From assembly GCA_964402325.1 (NCBI GenBank), contig CAYOBI010000004.1, positions 1 to 64,000 of the forward strand: a stretch of DNA of 64,000 nucleotides, read 5' to 3'. Below the pieces are notes generated by a model. The model had not been told where the DNA came from, did no database searches, and was given only the letters and a program-made list of their open reading frames with translations. This DNA is from Raineyella sp964402325 (lineage in GTDB: Bacteria > Actinomycetota > Actinomycetes > Propionibacteriales > Propionibacteriaceae). The position numbers and the translations under genes were made by a program. Below are positions 8,597 to 16,414 of this stretch, piece after piece (within the stretch, counting starts at the first letter, position 1; each line of letters begins with the position of its first letter).

Positions 8597-9571
8597 TCAT
8601 GACAGCAGGGCAGCGATCCCGAAAATGCTCAGCACCGACAGCAGCGTCGTCACGAAGATCGCGTCGCGCACCATCACCACCCCGCGCCCGTACGTCGTGG
8701 CGATCACGAAGACGTTCTGGGCGGTCGGCAGGCCGGCCATGATCGTCACCGCCAGCAGGTCGGGCCGATCCAGGTGCATCACGAAGTGGCCGAAGACCCA
8801 GGCCACCAGCGGCATCGCGACCAGCTTCAGGGCGCTCTGGAGGGCAAGCACCGGCCCGGCGGCCCGGTCCGGTCGCGGCCCCAGCCGCAGCGAGATGCCG
8901 AACGCCATCAGCACCCCCGGCACCGCCATCGCCCCCACCATCGACAGCGGGGCCTCCAGCAGGGCGGGGATCCGGATCCCCCGGACCGACAGCAGCACCC
9001 CGACCAGGGTGGCGATCGTCAACGGGTTGCGGAGGAAGCGTCCGATGAAGGCCCGGACGGTGAAGTGCACCTCGGTGCCGGTGGCCAGGTCGAGCAGCGC
9101 CAGCCCGACCGGCTGCAGGAACAGCAGCTGGGTGAGCATCACCGGCACCACCCGGGTGGGCGAGTCGAGGACATAGGTGGCGATCGGCAGCCCGAGGTTG
9201 CCCGCATTGACGTACGCCGAGGCGAACGCGCCGGTGACCGTCTCCGCCATCGGCAGCTTCCAGACCAGGCGCGCTGCCGCCACCCAGACCAGGATCATCG
9301 CGGCGATGGACACCAGGGAGGCGGCCAGGTCGGCGGAGAGGACGGCCGAGATGTCCTCCTTCGCCATCATCGTCACGAAGAGCACCGGCATCGCGACGTA
9401 GAAGGACAGCTTGCCGAGCATGTTCTGGGTCTGCTCGGTGAAGAGGCCCAGGTGCGCCATCAGGTAGCCCACCCCGACGACGACCGCGATGACGAAGAAC
9501 CCCGACAACACACCCTGCACGACCACCCACTGTAGGACGGTGGCCGGGCACCCCCGGCGGCCGTCAGCCAT
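8597..9571 (-). CDS. AEC family transporter (auxin efflux carrier-like)
   Basis: A 324-residue integral membrane protein with about ten hydrophobic helices, the usual AEC layout. The first helix reads VLSGFFVIAVVVGVGYLM, and the second five-helix repeat contains the conserved NVFVIATTYGRGV motif near the C-terminus. AEC proteins move organic acids such as malate or malonate; the substrate here is unknown. An ATG at 9571 (MADGRRG) was chosen; the open frame continues upstream but that part is Arg/Pro-rich, overlaps the divergent gene and looks non-coding. A GTG a few codons downstream is another option. The promoter must lie in the 86 bp shared with the divergent gene at 9658. Confidence 0.88.
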   Translation of the reverse strand: MADGRRGCPATVLQWVVVQGVLSGFFVIAVVVGVGYLMAHLGLFTEQTQNMLGKLSFYVAMPVLFVTMMAKEDISAVLSADLAASLVSIAAMILVWVAAARLVWKLPMAETVTGAFASAYVNAGNLGLPIATYVLDSPTRVVPVMLTQLLFLQPVGLALLDLATGTEVHFTVRAFIGRFLRNPLTIATLVGVLLSVRGIRIPALLEAPLSMVGAMAVPGVLMAFGISLRLGPRPDRAAGPVLALQSALKLVAMPLVAWVFGHFVMHLDRPDLLAVTIMAGLPTAQNVFVIATTYGRGVVMVRDAIFVTTLLSVLSIFGIAALLS

Positions 9572-9657
9572 CGGTCGACCCCGGTCCGTCGTGTCAGCGG
9601 GTGCCCGCGCCCGGCGCGTCGGAAGGAAGAGCCGTGCAAACTGCGATACTGGGCGCC

Positions 9658-11065
9658 ATGACAGCTCCCCAGCAGCCGTCGACGCCGCCCCCCGGAAGGC
9701 CAGGACTGCCCCCGGCAGCCCCCTTCGGCGCCGACCCGGTGGGCGCCCCGTCGCCGCTGCGGGGACAACCGTCGACGCAGCCCACAGCCGACCGGGCCAC
9801 ACCACCCACCGTGGTGATGCCCGCCGTCGGTTCCGGCCGGCCGCCGGCTCCCGTCACGGCAGCACCCGTCACGGCAGCACCCGTCACGNNNNNNNNNNNN
9901 NNNNNNNNNNNNNNNNNNNNNNNNNNNNNNNNNNNNNNNNNNNNNNNNNNNNNNNNNNNNNNNNNNNNNNNNNNNNNNNNNNNNNNNNCCCGTCACGGCA
10001 GCACCCGTCACGGCAGCACCCGTCACGACGGCGCCCCCGCGGCGGGCGGCCCCGGCCTCCCGGACCAAGCCCCGGCCGAGCGTGCTGATCGGCTTGGCGG
10101 CGGCGCTCGTACTCGTCGCCGGGGCGACGTTCTTCATCTGGCGCTACCTGCAGGCGGAGCAGTACGACTCCCGCCTGGCGGCGGATCGATCCGCCGCCCG
10201 GCAGGTCACCGAGCGCTATCTCGGCGCCCTGCGGGACGCCGATGCAGCCACCGCGCTCGACGTGGCCGCCGAGCGGCCCGGCAACGACTCGCTGCTGACC
10301 GACGAGGCCCTGCGGACCGCCCGCGACAACGGCGGGGTGACCGGCATCCGGATCGGCGAGGCGACCATCGCCCAGGACGCGGCCAGGCACCTCATCGGCG
10401 ACACCGGGACCGTGGCGGTGCACTATCTGGTCGGCGGCTCTACCGTCGACGTGGCGCTGCCCGTCTCCCGGGTCGGTTCGCACTGGAAGCTGGCGGCGGT
10501 GACCGCCCGGGTCGACCTGGGCGGCGACGCCCCGACGCGTACGGTCGACGGGACCGTCCCGGCCACGTCGACGGTGGACCTGTTCCCCGGCAGCTACCGG
10601 ATCGGCACCACGTCACCGTTGGTCACCCTGGCCCAGTCGAGCCTGGTGGTCACCGCCCCCGATCCGCTGGCCGCGGCGTCGACGCAGTGGTCGGGGGGAT
10701 CCCCCGGCCTCTCGACCCAGGCCCGCAGCCAGATCACCGACGCCGCGCGCGAGTCCCTCTCCGCCTGCCTGGGCCAGCAGTCGCTGACCCCGCCGGGCTG
10801 CCCGATCGCGATCTCGACCGGCGCTTCCATCACGGTCGACCCGGCCACGATCCAGTACACCCTGCTGGACGACCCGTGGCCGGCGGCGACGGTGGCCTTC
10901 GACCCGTCCACCGGCGGGGCCACCGGAAAGGTGAGCCTGCACTACCGTCTGGACGCCTCCGCCACGAACGGGGACGTCGAGGGCGTGGTCCGGCAGGAGT
11001 ACCGCTACGACGCAACCTTCGCCGCCGACCTGTCGGGGAGCGGCCCGGTGATCAGCTGGAAGTGA
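9658..11065 (+). CDS. Pro/Ala-rich single-span membrane protein, unknown function
   Basis: The raw frame is broken by 100 N, but removing the N run and one copy of the 39-nt duplicated flank gives a continuous 422-residue protein. Residues 1 to about 95 are disordered and Pro/Ala/Thr-rich and contain a 5-residue repeat (APVTA) encoded by a 15-bp tandem repeat. A transmembrane helix follows (VLIGLAAALVLVAGATFFIW, near residue 105), then an extracytoplasmic domain of about 300 residues with a helical part (AARQVTERYLGALRDADAAT) and beta-rich segments. This resembles actinobacterial anchored proteins with a DUF4878/NTF2-like stalk, but no family was identified with confidence. GATACT 7 nt before the ATG suggests a leaderless mRNA. 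The last 14 nt overlap the convergent sulP gene. Confidence 0.75.
9850..10027. repeat. 15-bp tandem repeat spanning an assembly gap
   Basis: The unit GTCACGGCAGCACCC is repeated on both sides of the N run at 9889-9988. The 39 nt before the gap (9850-9888) and the 39 nt after it (9989-10027) are identical. The repeat encodes the APVTA units of the membrane protein. The true copy number is uncertain but changes by multiples of 15 keep the frame. Confidence 0.9.
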
Positions 11066-12851
11066 CCGGGGGCCCCTGGTCACCGGGGTCCTCGGGCGGT
11101 GGCACGGGGTGGCTCACGGACCACTCCTCGAAGGCGGAGATCGCCGTCGGGAGGGTCGGGAACACGTACTCGCGGCCGACCGCGTCGATGATCCCGGCCC
11201 GTTCGAGCTGGGCGAGGGCCTCCTCGTTGAGCCGGGCGATGGCGAACCGGATGCCGTGCTCGTCGAGCATCCTGCGCAACTGCTCCATCTCATCGCCGGC
11301 CGTCAGGTCGACCTCGCCGTTCGCCTCGGCGTTCAGCAGGAACCAGCGGGTCGGGGTGTCGGCCGAGAGTGCCGCCTGCAGCGCGCGGCGGCGGAAGTCG
11401 ACCGAGTTGGCGAAGAACAGCGGCGCGTCGTAGCGGTAGACGACCAGCCCGGGCACCGGCCGGGCCTCCGGAGTGTCGGCGGTGTCGTACATCCCCGGCG
11501 TGTCGGGGACCCGCCCCAGCACCGCCTCCGCCGGAGTGGTGAGCCGGCGGAGCAGGTCGAGGATCGACAGGCCGACCGCGATGGCGATCCCGATCAGCAC
11601 GTCGAAGGCGATCACCCCGGCCGCGGTGAGGACGGCCAGGACCAGTTCGCTGCGCCGGAACCGGGCGACCCGCCGCCACTCCCGCAGGTCGATCAGCTTC
11701 AGGGCCGCGAAGATCACCACCGCCCCGAGCGCCGCCGAGGGGAACGACCCGATCGCCGGGCCGAGGAAGAACAGCGTCGCCAGCACGCACGCGAGCGTCA
11801 CCAGCGAGGCCAGCTGGGTCCGGCCGCCCATCGCCGCACCCAGGGCCGTCCGGCTGCCGCTGCTGCTGACCGGGAACCCGCCGGACAGGCCCGCGGCCGC
11901 GTTCGCTGCGGCGAGGGCGAAGAACTCCTGGTCCGGGTCGATCTCTCGGCCCTGCCGGGCGGCGAACGACCGGCCGGTGAGCACGTTGTCGGTGTAGCCG
12001 ACCAGTGCGACACCGACCGCGACGGGGATCATCTCCCGCCACGGGACGCCACTGAGGTCGGGCGGCCCGAACGGCGGCAGCCCGGCCGGCACCTTGCCGA
12101 CGACCCTGATCCCTGCCGCGGTGAGGTCGAAGGCGGCCACGACCCCCGCTGACGCCACCATCGCGATCAGCGGCCCGGGCCAGCGCGGCAGGAAGCGATC
12201 CGTCAGCAGCAGGGCGGCCAGCACGGCGCCGGCCAGCACCAGGGTCGGCCAGTGCAGCTGGACCGCGGACGTGACGAGGCTGGCGACCTCCCGGTAGGTG
12301 TTGCGCCCGTCGGTGGCGATCCGGGTCACCCGGCCGAGCTGGCTGACGATCATCAGCACGGCGATCCCGGTCATGTAGCCGAGCAGGACGGGCTTGGAGA
12401 AGAACTCGGAGAGGAAGCCCAGCCGGGCCGCCCAGCCGACGAAGCACACGAGGGCGACGGTCAGGGCGAGGACAGCGGCCAGGGTCGCCCGCTGCCCCGG
12501 ATCCGCCTCGGGTGCCAGGGTGGCGATCGCCGTGGCGGTCATCAGAGCCGTGGTGGACTCCGGGCCGACCGACAGCTGCCGGGAGCTGCCGAGGAAGGCG
12601 TAGAGCGCCAGCGGTCCCACGATCGCCCACAGTCCGGTCACCGGGGACAGGCCGGCGACACCGGCGTACGCCATCACCTGAGGGACGAGATAGGCGGCCA
12701 CGGTGATGCCGGCGAGCAGGTCGCCGCGTAGCCAGCGCCCTTCGTAGTGCCGCAGCACCCGCAACCCCGGGACCACCCGGGCCAGGCCCGGGCGGGCGGA
12801 CTCCGCGCCGGCCGACGGGTCCGGGGATCCCGACCCGGCAGCGGCTGACAT
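11052..12851 (-). CDS. SulP family inorganic anion transporter with STAS domain
   Basis: A 599-residue membrane transporter. The signature segment is RGDLLAGITVAAYLVPQVMA followed by AGLSPVTGLWAI and LGSSRQLSVGPES, as in SulP/SLC26 sulfate and bicarbonate carriers. About 11-12 hydrophobic helices occupy residues 35-420. A C-terminal STAS domain (about 455-580) begins around LVVYRYDAPLFFANSVDFRR, with RWFLLNAEANGEVDLTAGDE in the middle. Substrate is not predictable from sequence; sulfate or bicarbonate are the usual ones. No sulfate assimilation or carbonic anhydrase gene is nearby. The gene converges on the membrane protein at 9658, with a 14-nt overlap of the 3' ends. Confidence 0.92.
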   Translation of the reverse strand: MSAAAGSGSPDPSAGAESARPGLARVVPGLRVLRHYEGRWLRGDLLAGITVAAYLVPQVMAYAGVAGLSPVTGLWAIVGPLALYAFLGSSRQLSVGPESTTALMTATAIATLAPEADPGQRATLAAVLALTVALVCFVGWAARLGFLSEFFSKPVLLGYMTGIAVLMIVSQLGRVTRIATDGRNTYREVASLVTSAVQLHWPTLVLAGAVLAALLLTDRFLPRWPGPLIAMVASAGVVAAFDLTAAGIRVVGKVPAGLPPFGPPDLSGVPWREMIPVAVGVALVGYTDNVLTGRSFAARQGREIDPDQEFFALAAANAAAGLSGGFPVSSSGSRTALGAAMGGRTQLASLVTLACVLATLFFLGPAIGSFPSAALGAVVIFAALKLIDLREWRRVARFRRSELVLAVLTAAGVIAFDVLIGIAIAVGLSILDLLRRLTTPAEAVLGRVPDTPGMYDTADTPEARPVPGLVVYRYDAPLFFANSVDFRRRALQAALSADTPTRWFLLNAEANGEVDLTAGDEMEQLRRMLDEHGIRFAIARLNEEALAQLERAGIIDAVGREYVFPTLPTAISAFEEWSVSHPVPPPEDPGDQGPPVTSS

Positions 12852-12974
12852 GATCCCTATCGTACGGACGTCCCGGGCGGTCGACCGGGCAGAAACGTAC
12901 GTCCCTCGGGGTGGACCTCCGGGTGCGTCCGCCGATGCGGCGCCGGGTGGCCCGGGGCCCGTGTGCGGATCGGG

Positions 12975-13895
12975 TCAGACGGCCCGGCGCCGCGACCTCT
13001 TGCGCGTGCCGGCGCCCTCGACGTCCCCTTCGCCGGTGTCGGGGGCGTCGGCGGCTGTGGTCGGCTCCTCGGCCGGCGCCTGCCCGGAGGCCGCGGCCGG
13101 CGCGGCGCCGGTGCCGCCGCGCTTGCGGTCGAGGGAGGCCTGCAGCGCCGCCATCAGGTCGATCACCTCGCCACCGGTGCCCGCCGGCACCGGGGCGGGT
13201 TCGGCGGTGATGACACCCTCGTCAGCCGCGAGCCTGGCCTCCACGAGTGCGCGGAGCTGCACCTGGTAGTCGTCGACGTACACCGAGGGGTCGAAGTCCT
13301 CCGACAGCTGGGCGACCAGCAGGTTGGCCATCGCCTGCTCCGCCTCGGTCACCGCCGCGGTCGGCACCTGCTCGGCGAAGTCCGGCTCACGCACCTCGTC
13401 GGCCCACAGCAGCGACTGGAGCACCATCAGGTCGCCGCGGACCCGCAGCACGCCGAGCCTGGTCCGCTGCCTTAGCGCGTACTTGACCACCGCGGTGCGG
13501 GCCGTCTGTTCCAGGGTCGAGCGCAGCAGCAGGTACGGCTTGGCCGCCTTCCGGTCCGGTTCCAGGTAGTACGCGGTACCGAGGGTGAGGGGATCGATCT
13601 GCTCACTGGGCACGAACTGCAGGACCTGGATCTCGTGGGCGGCCTCGGCCGGCAGCGCCTCGAGCTCCGCCTCGGTCAGCACGACCCGTCGCCCGTCCTC
13701 CTCGTACGCCTTGTCGATGTGCTCGTACGCGACGACCTCCCCGCAGGTCTCGCAGCGGCGCTGGTAGCGGATCCGCCCGCCGTCGGCGTCATGGACCTGG
13801 TGCAGCGCGACGTCGTGCGACGACGCGGCGCTGTACAGCTTCACCGGCACGTTGACCAGTCCGAAGGCGATCGCTCCGGCCCACATCGACCTCAT
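12975..13895 (-). CDS. ku: Non-homologous end joining protein Ku
   Basis: A 306-residue bacterial Ku. It forms a ring-shaped homodimer on DNA double-strand ends and recruits LigD. The start MRSMWAGAIAFGLVNVPVKL is the family hallmark; RYQRRCETCGEVVAYEHIDK and YYLEPDRKAAKPYLLLR are further conserved blocks. The region after about residue 255 is a basic, low-complexity tail ending in RKRSRRRAV, as in other bacterial Ku proteins, where it helps DNA bridging. ATG at 13895 was preferred over upstream codons because the family begins exactly there and GGAG precedes it. The gene is divergent from ligD across 72 bp, so the pair forms a complete minimal NHEJ locus. Confidence 0.95.
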   Translation of the reverse strand: MRSMWAGAIAFGLVNVPVKLYSAASSHDVALHQVHDADGGRIRYQRRCETCGEVVAYEHIDKAYEEDGRRVVLTEAELEALPAEAAHEIQVLQFVPSEQIDPLTLGTAYYLEPDRKAAKPYLLLRSTLEQTARTAVVKYALRQRTRLGVLRVRGDLMVLQSLLWADEVREPDFAEQVPTAAVTEAEQAMANLLVAQLSEDFDPSVYVDDYQVQLRALVEARLAADEGVITAEPAPVPAGTGGEVIDLMAALQASLDRKRGGTGAAPAAASGQAPAEEPTTAADAPDTGEGDVEGAGTRKRSRRRAV

Positions 13896-13967
13896 GACTC
13901 CATTGAACCCGACAGATGTGATCCAGGGAACATACAGTGACACGTAACGGCGGGCGGTGGAGGTGCA

Positions 13968-15875
13968 ATGGAGGGCAAGCCGGTCACGGTCCAGGTCGGC
14001 GGCCGGTCGATCCGGCTGACCAATCCGGACAAGGTCCTCTACCCGTCAACCGGCACCCGGAAGGCCGAGGTACTGGACTACTACCTGGCCGTCGCGGACC
14101 GGCTGGTGCCCTGGTCGCGCGACCGGCCGGCGACCCGGAAGCGCTGGGTGCACGGCGTCGGCACCCTCGAGGCGCCGGGCCAGGCGTTCTTCACCAAGCA
14201 GTTGGAGCGCGGCGCGCCGGAGTGGGTGGCCCGCCGCGACATCCCGCACACCGATCGGGTGATCACCTATCCGCTGGTGAACGACGCGGCGACACTGGCC
14301 TGGCTGGCGCAGGTGGACACCCTCGAGGTGCATGTGCCGCAGTGGGCCTTCGACGCTGCAGGCGAACCGCGTCCCCCCGACCGTCTGGTCCTGGACCTGG
14401 ACCCCGGTCCGGGCGTCGGACTGCCGGAGTGCGTCCGGGTGGCCCGCGAGGCGCGCCTGGTCCTGGCCGGCATGGGCCTCGACACCACCCCGGTCACCTC
14501 CGGGTCGAAGGGCCTGCACCTCTACGCCGCCCTGCCGGGCACGGCGTCGTCGGAGCAGGTCAGCGGCGTCGCCCGGGCGCTCGCACGGGCCCTCACCGAG
14601 GAACTGCCCGGCCTGGTCGTGTCCGAGATGCGCCGGTCGCTGCGGACCGGCCGGGTGCTCCTCGACTGGTCGCAGAACAACGCCCGCAAGACCACCATCT
14701 GCCCCTGGTCGTTGCGCGGCCGGCTGACCCCGACCGTCGCCGCCCCACGGGACTGGGCGGAACTCGATGATCCGGGTCTGGCCCAGCTGACGATGGCCGA
14801 GGCGCTCGACCGCCTCCGGGGCTCCCCGGCCCCCGGGCCGACCACCACTGCGGACACGACGCGCGACGTGGTCACCCTGGCGGTCCCGAGCGGGTCGGCG
14901 ACGCCGGCACCCGCCGGTCCGGCAGGGGCGCCCCGGACGTACGCCCCGATGCTCGCCACGCCCGGGACGCTCGGGCTGATGTCCGGCGACGGATGGTCGT
15001 ACGAGATGAAGTGGGACGGCGTCCGGGTGCTGGCGCGCACCACCGGGGGGTCCGTCCGGCTGATCAGCCGGACCGGCCGCGACGTCACGGCGACCTACCC
15101 CGAGCTGGCGGAGCTCGGGACGCTGGCCCGGGAGGACCTCGTCGTGGACGGCGAGGTGGTCGCCGTCGGGCGGGCGGGCCGACCGGACTTCGGGCTGCTG
15201 CAACGGCGGATGAACCTCACCGGCACCGGGGACGTGGCCCGGCTCCGCGAGGAGGTGCCGGTCACGCTGATGGTCTTCGACCTGCTGGAGGCCGGCGGAC
15301 GGGACGTCACCGGCGCGACGTACGACGACCGCCGCTCACTGCTGGCCCGGTTCCTGCCCCCCGGGCGCCGTGTCCAGGTCCCACCGGTGCACCCCGGATC
15401 GGCCGCCGCCGCGATGAAGGTGTCGGCCGAGCTCGGGTTGGAGGGGATCGTGGCCAAACGGCGCTCCTCCCGCTATCGGCCCGGACTGCGGTCCACCGAC
15501 TGGCTGAAGGTCAAGCACCAGCGCGGCCAGGAGGTGGTGGTGATCGGCTGGCGCCCGACCGCCGGGGGCCCGGACCTCGGGGCGATGCTCACCGCGGTAC
15601 CCGATCTCGCGGGGCGACTGGTGTACACCGGGCGGGTCGGCTCCGGCCTCAGCGAGCGGGCCCGGCAGGAGGCGCGTGCCCTGCTGGGTCCGCTGGCGAG
15701 AGCGGATCCGCCGGTCGAGGTCCCGGACGCCGAGCGGGTCGGCACCCACTGGGTCGACCCCGAGCTGGTGGCGGAGGTCCGGTACGGGGAGGTCACCGCC
15801 ACGGGACGGTTCCGGCACCCGGTCTGGCGCGGGTGGCGGCCGGACCGGGTGCCGGGGGAGATCCGTTGGGAGTGA
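13968..15875 (+). CDS. ligD: ATP-dependent DNA ligase LigD (polymerase-ligase form)
   Basis: A 635-residue NHEJ enzyme. Residues 1 to about 290 are the LigD primase-polymerase domain (RLTNPDKVLYPSTGT; catalytic acidic motif LDLDPGPGVG near 145; SGSKGLHLYAALPG). Residues about 325-630 are the ATP-dependent ligase domain: motif I EMKWDG with the adenylated Lys near 347, motif IV EGIVAK, motif V DWLKVKHQ, then the OB fold with YTGRVGSGLSE. The 3'-phosphoesterase domain found between or before these modules in Mycobacterium and Pseudomonas LigD is absent. Pairing with ku across a 72-bp divergent promoter supports the role. The stop codon lies in a palindrome shared with the convergent DUF2892 gene. 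Confidence 0.95.
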   Translation: MEGKPVTVQVGGRSIRLTNPDKVLYPSTGTRKAEVLDYYLAVADRLVPWSRDRPATRKRWVHGVGTLEAPGQAFFTKQLERGAPEWVARRDIPHTDRVITYPLVNDAATLAWLAQVDTLEVHVPQWAFDAAGEPRPPDRLVLDLDPGPGVGLPECVRVAREARLVLAGMGLDTTPVTSGSKGLHLYAALPGTASSEQVSGVARALARALTEELPGLVVSEMRRSLRTGRVLLDWSQNNARKTTICPWSLRGRLTPTVAAPRDWAELDDPGLAQLTMAEALDRLRGSPAPGPTTTADTTRDVVTLAVPSGSATPAPAGPAGAPRTYAPMLATPGTLGLMSGDGWSYEMKWDGVRVLARTTGGSVRLISRTGRDVTATYPELAELGTLAREDLVVDGEVVAVGRAGRPDFGLLQRRMNLTGTGDVARLREEVPVTLMVFDLLEAGGRDVTGATYDDRRSLLARFLPPGRRVQVPPVHPGSAAAAMKVSAELGLEGIVAKRRSSRYRPGLRSTDWLKVKHQRGQEVVVIGWRPTAGGPDLGAMLTAVPDLAGRLVYTGRVGSGLSERARQEARALLGPLARADPPVEVPDAERVGTHWVDPELVAEVRYGEVTATGRFRHPVWRGWRPDRVPGEIRWE

Positions 15876-16067
15876 CCCCCAGGGGGTCACTGCTTGGGCG
15901 TGGTGCGCAGCCNNNNNNNNNNNNNNNNNNNNNNNNNNNNNNNNNNNNNNNNNNNNNNNNNNNNNNNNNNNNNNNNNNNNNNNNNNNNNNNNNNNNNNNN
16001 NNNNNNNNNNNNGAGATCCGTTGGGAGTGACCCCCAGGGGGTCACTGCTTGGGCGTGGTGCGCAGCC
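15858..16067. other. False assembly gap (100 N) with 55-nt duplicated flanks
   Basis: Positions 15858-15912 and 16013-16067 are identical (55 nt) around the N run 15913-16012. Collapsing leaves ligD and the DUF2892 gene converging with 11 nt between their stop codons. The apparent second copies of the ligD end and of the DUF2892 end are artefacts. Confidence 0.88.
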
Positions 16068-16245
16068 CGAAGGGCAGGTAGAGCGGACAGGTGCGGACGG
16101 CAGCGGTCGCGACGAGCACGAGACCGACGACGCCCAGCACGATGCCGGCGACGGACGTGATGCCGAGGACGAACGCCAGCACGACCAGGATCGGGCCGAG
16201 GATGAAGCGGATGAGGCGGTCGGTGCTGCCGATGTTCTTGATCAT
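16042..16245 (-). CDS. DUF2892 (YgaP-like) small membrane protein
   Basis: A 67-residue protein consisting mostly of two hydrophobic helices (LIRFILGPILVVLAFVLGIT and SVAGIVLGVVGLVLVATAAV) followed by the conserved RTCPLYLPFGL motif with one Cys. This is the DUF2892 domain, found alone or fused to rhodanese in YgaP, where it anchors a sulfurtransferase to the membrane; family members are often linked to persulfide or copper stress operons. GGAGAG precedes the ATG at 16245. A perfect 16-bp CsoR-family palindrome lies 18 nt upstream and a Crp-like box further up. A frame start upstream at 16320 exists but its N-terminal part does not resemble the family. Confidence 0.88.
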   Translation of the reverse strand: MIKNIGSTDRLIRFILGPILVVLAFVLGITSVAGIVLGVVGLVLVATAAVRTCPLYLPFGLRTTPKQ

Positions 16246-16262
16246 GACACTCTCTCCGAGAA

Positions 16263-16278
16263 ATACCCCTAGGGGTAT
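16263..16278. promoter_or_regulatory. CsoR/CstR-type operator palindrome
   Basis: ATACCCCTAGGGGTAT is a perfect 16-bp palindrome. The ATA-C-tract/G-tract-TAT form is the operator type bound by CsoR-family repressors (copper-sensing CsoR, persulfide-sensing CstR). It lies between the promoter region and the start of the DUF2892 gene. No CsoR-family gene is in the window. Confidence 0.65.
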
Positions 16279-16328
16279 ACAGGTGGACGTTTGGATCATA
16301 GCGCACCGAGGGTCACGCATCCCCTCGA

Positions 16329-16344
16329 TGTGACTCAGATCACG
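16329..16344. promoter_or_regulatory. Possible Crp/FNR-family binding site
   Basis: TGTGACTCAGATCACG fits TGTGA-N6-TCACA at 9 of 10 positions. It is centred about 91 nt upstream of the DUF2892 start, between that gene and the nrdJ terminator. A single match of this kind can occur by chance. Confidence 0.4.
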
Positions 16345-16358
16345 GGCAGGAACGGCGA

Positions 16359-16387
16359 GGGGACCGTCATCAGTGATGACGGTCCCC
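16359..16387. terminator. Hairpin terminator downstream of nrdJ
   Basis: Arms GGGGACCGTCAT and ATGACGGTCCCC (12 bp, no mismatch) enclose the loop CAGTG, 28 nt past the nrdJ stop codon. There is no T-tract. It separates the nrdRJ operon from the DUF2892 promoter. Confidence 0.8.
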
Positions 16388-16414
16388 CTGCTGTGGGTCA
16401 GCCGACGCCGAAGC

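Noticed and set aside
9889..9988. Frameshift splitting the Pro/Ala-rich membrane gene
   Set aside because: It is caused by the arbitrary 100-N spacer and the duplicated 39-nt flank; collapsing restores the frame.
15858..16067. Direct repeats as attachment sites or target duplications of a mobile element
   Set aside because: The repeats flank N only, recur at all six gaps with different sequences, and no integrase or transposase is present.
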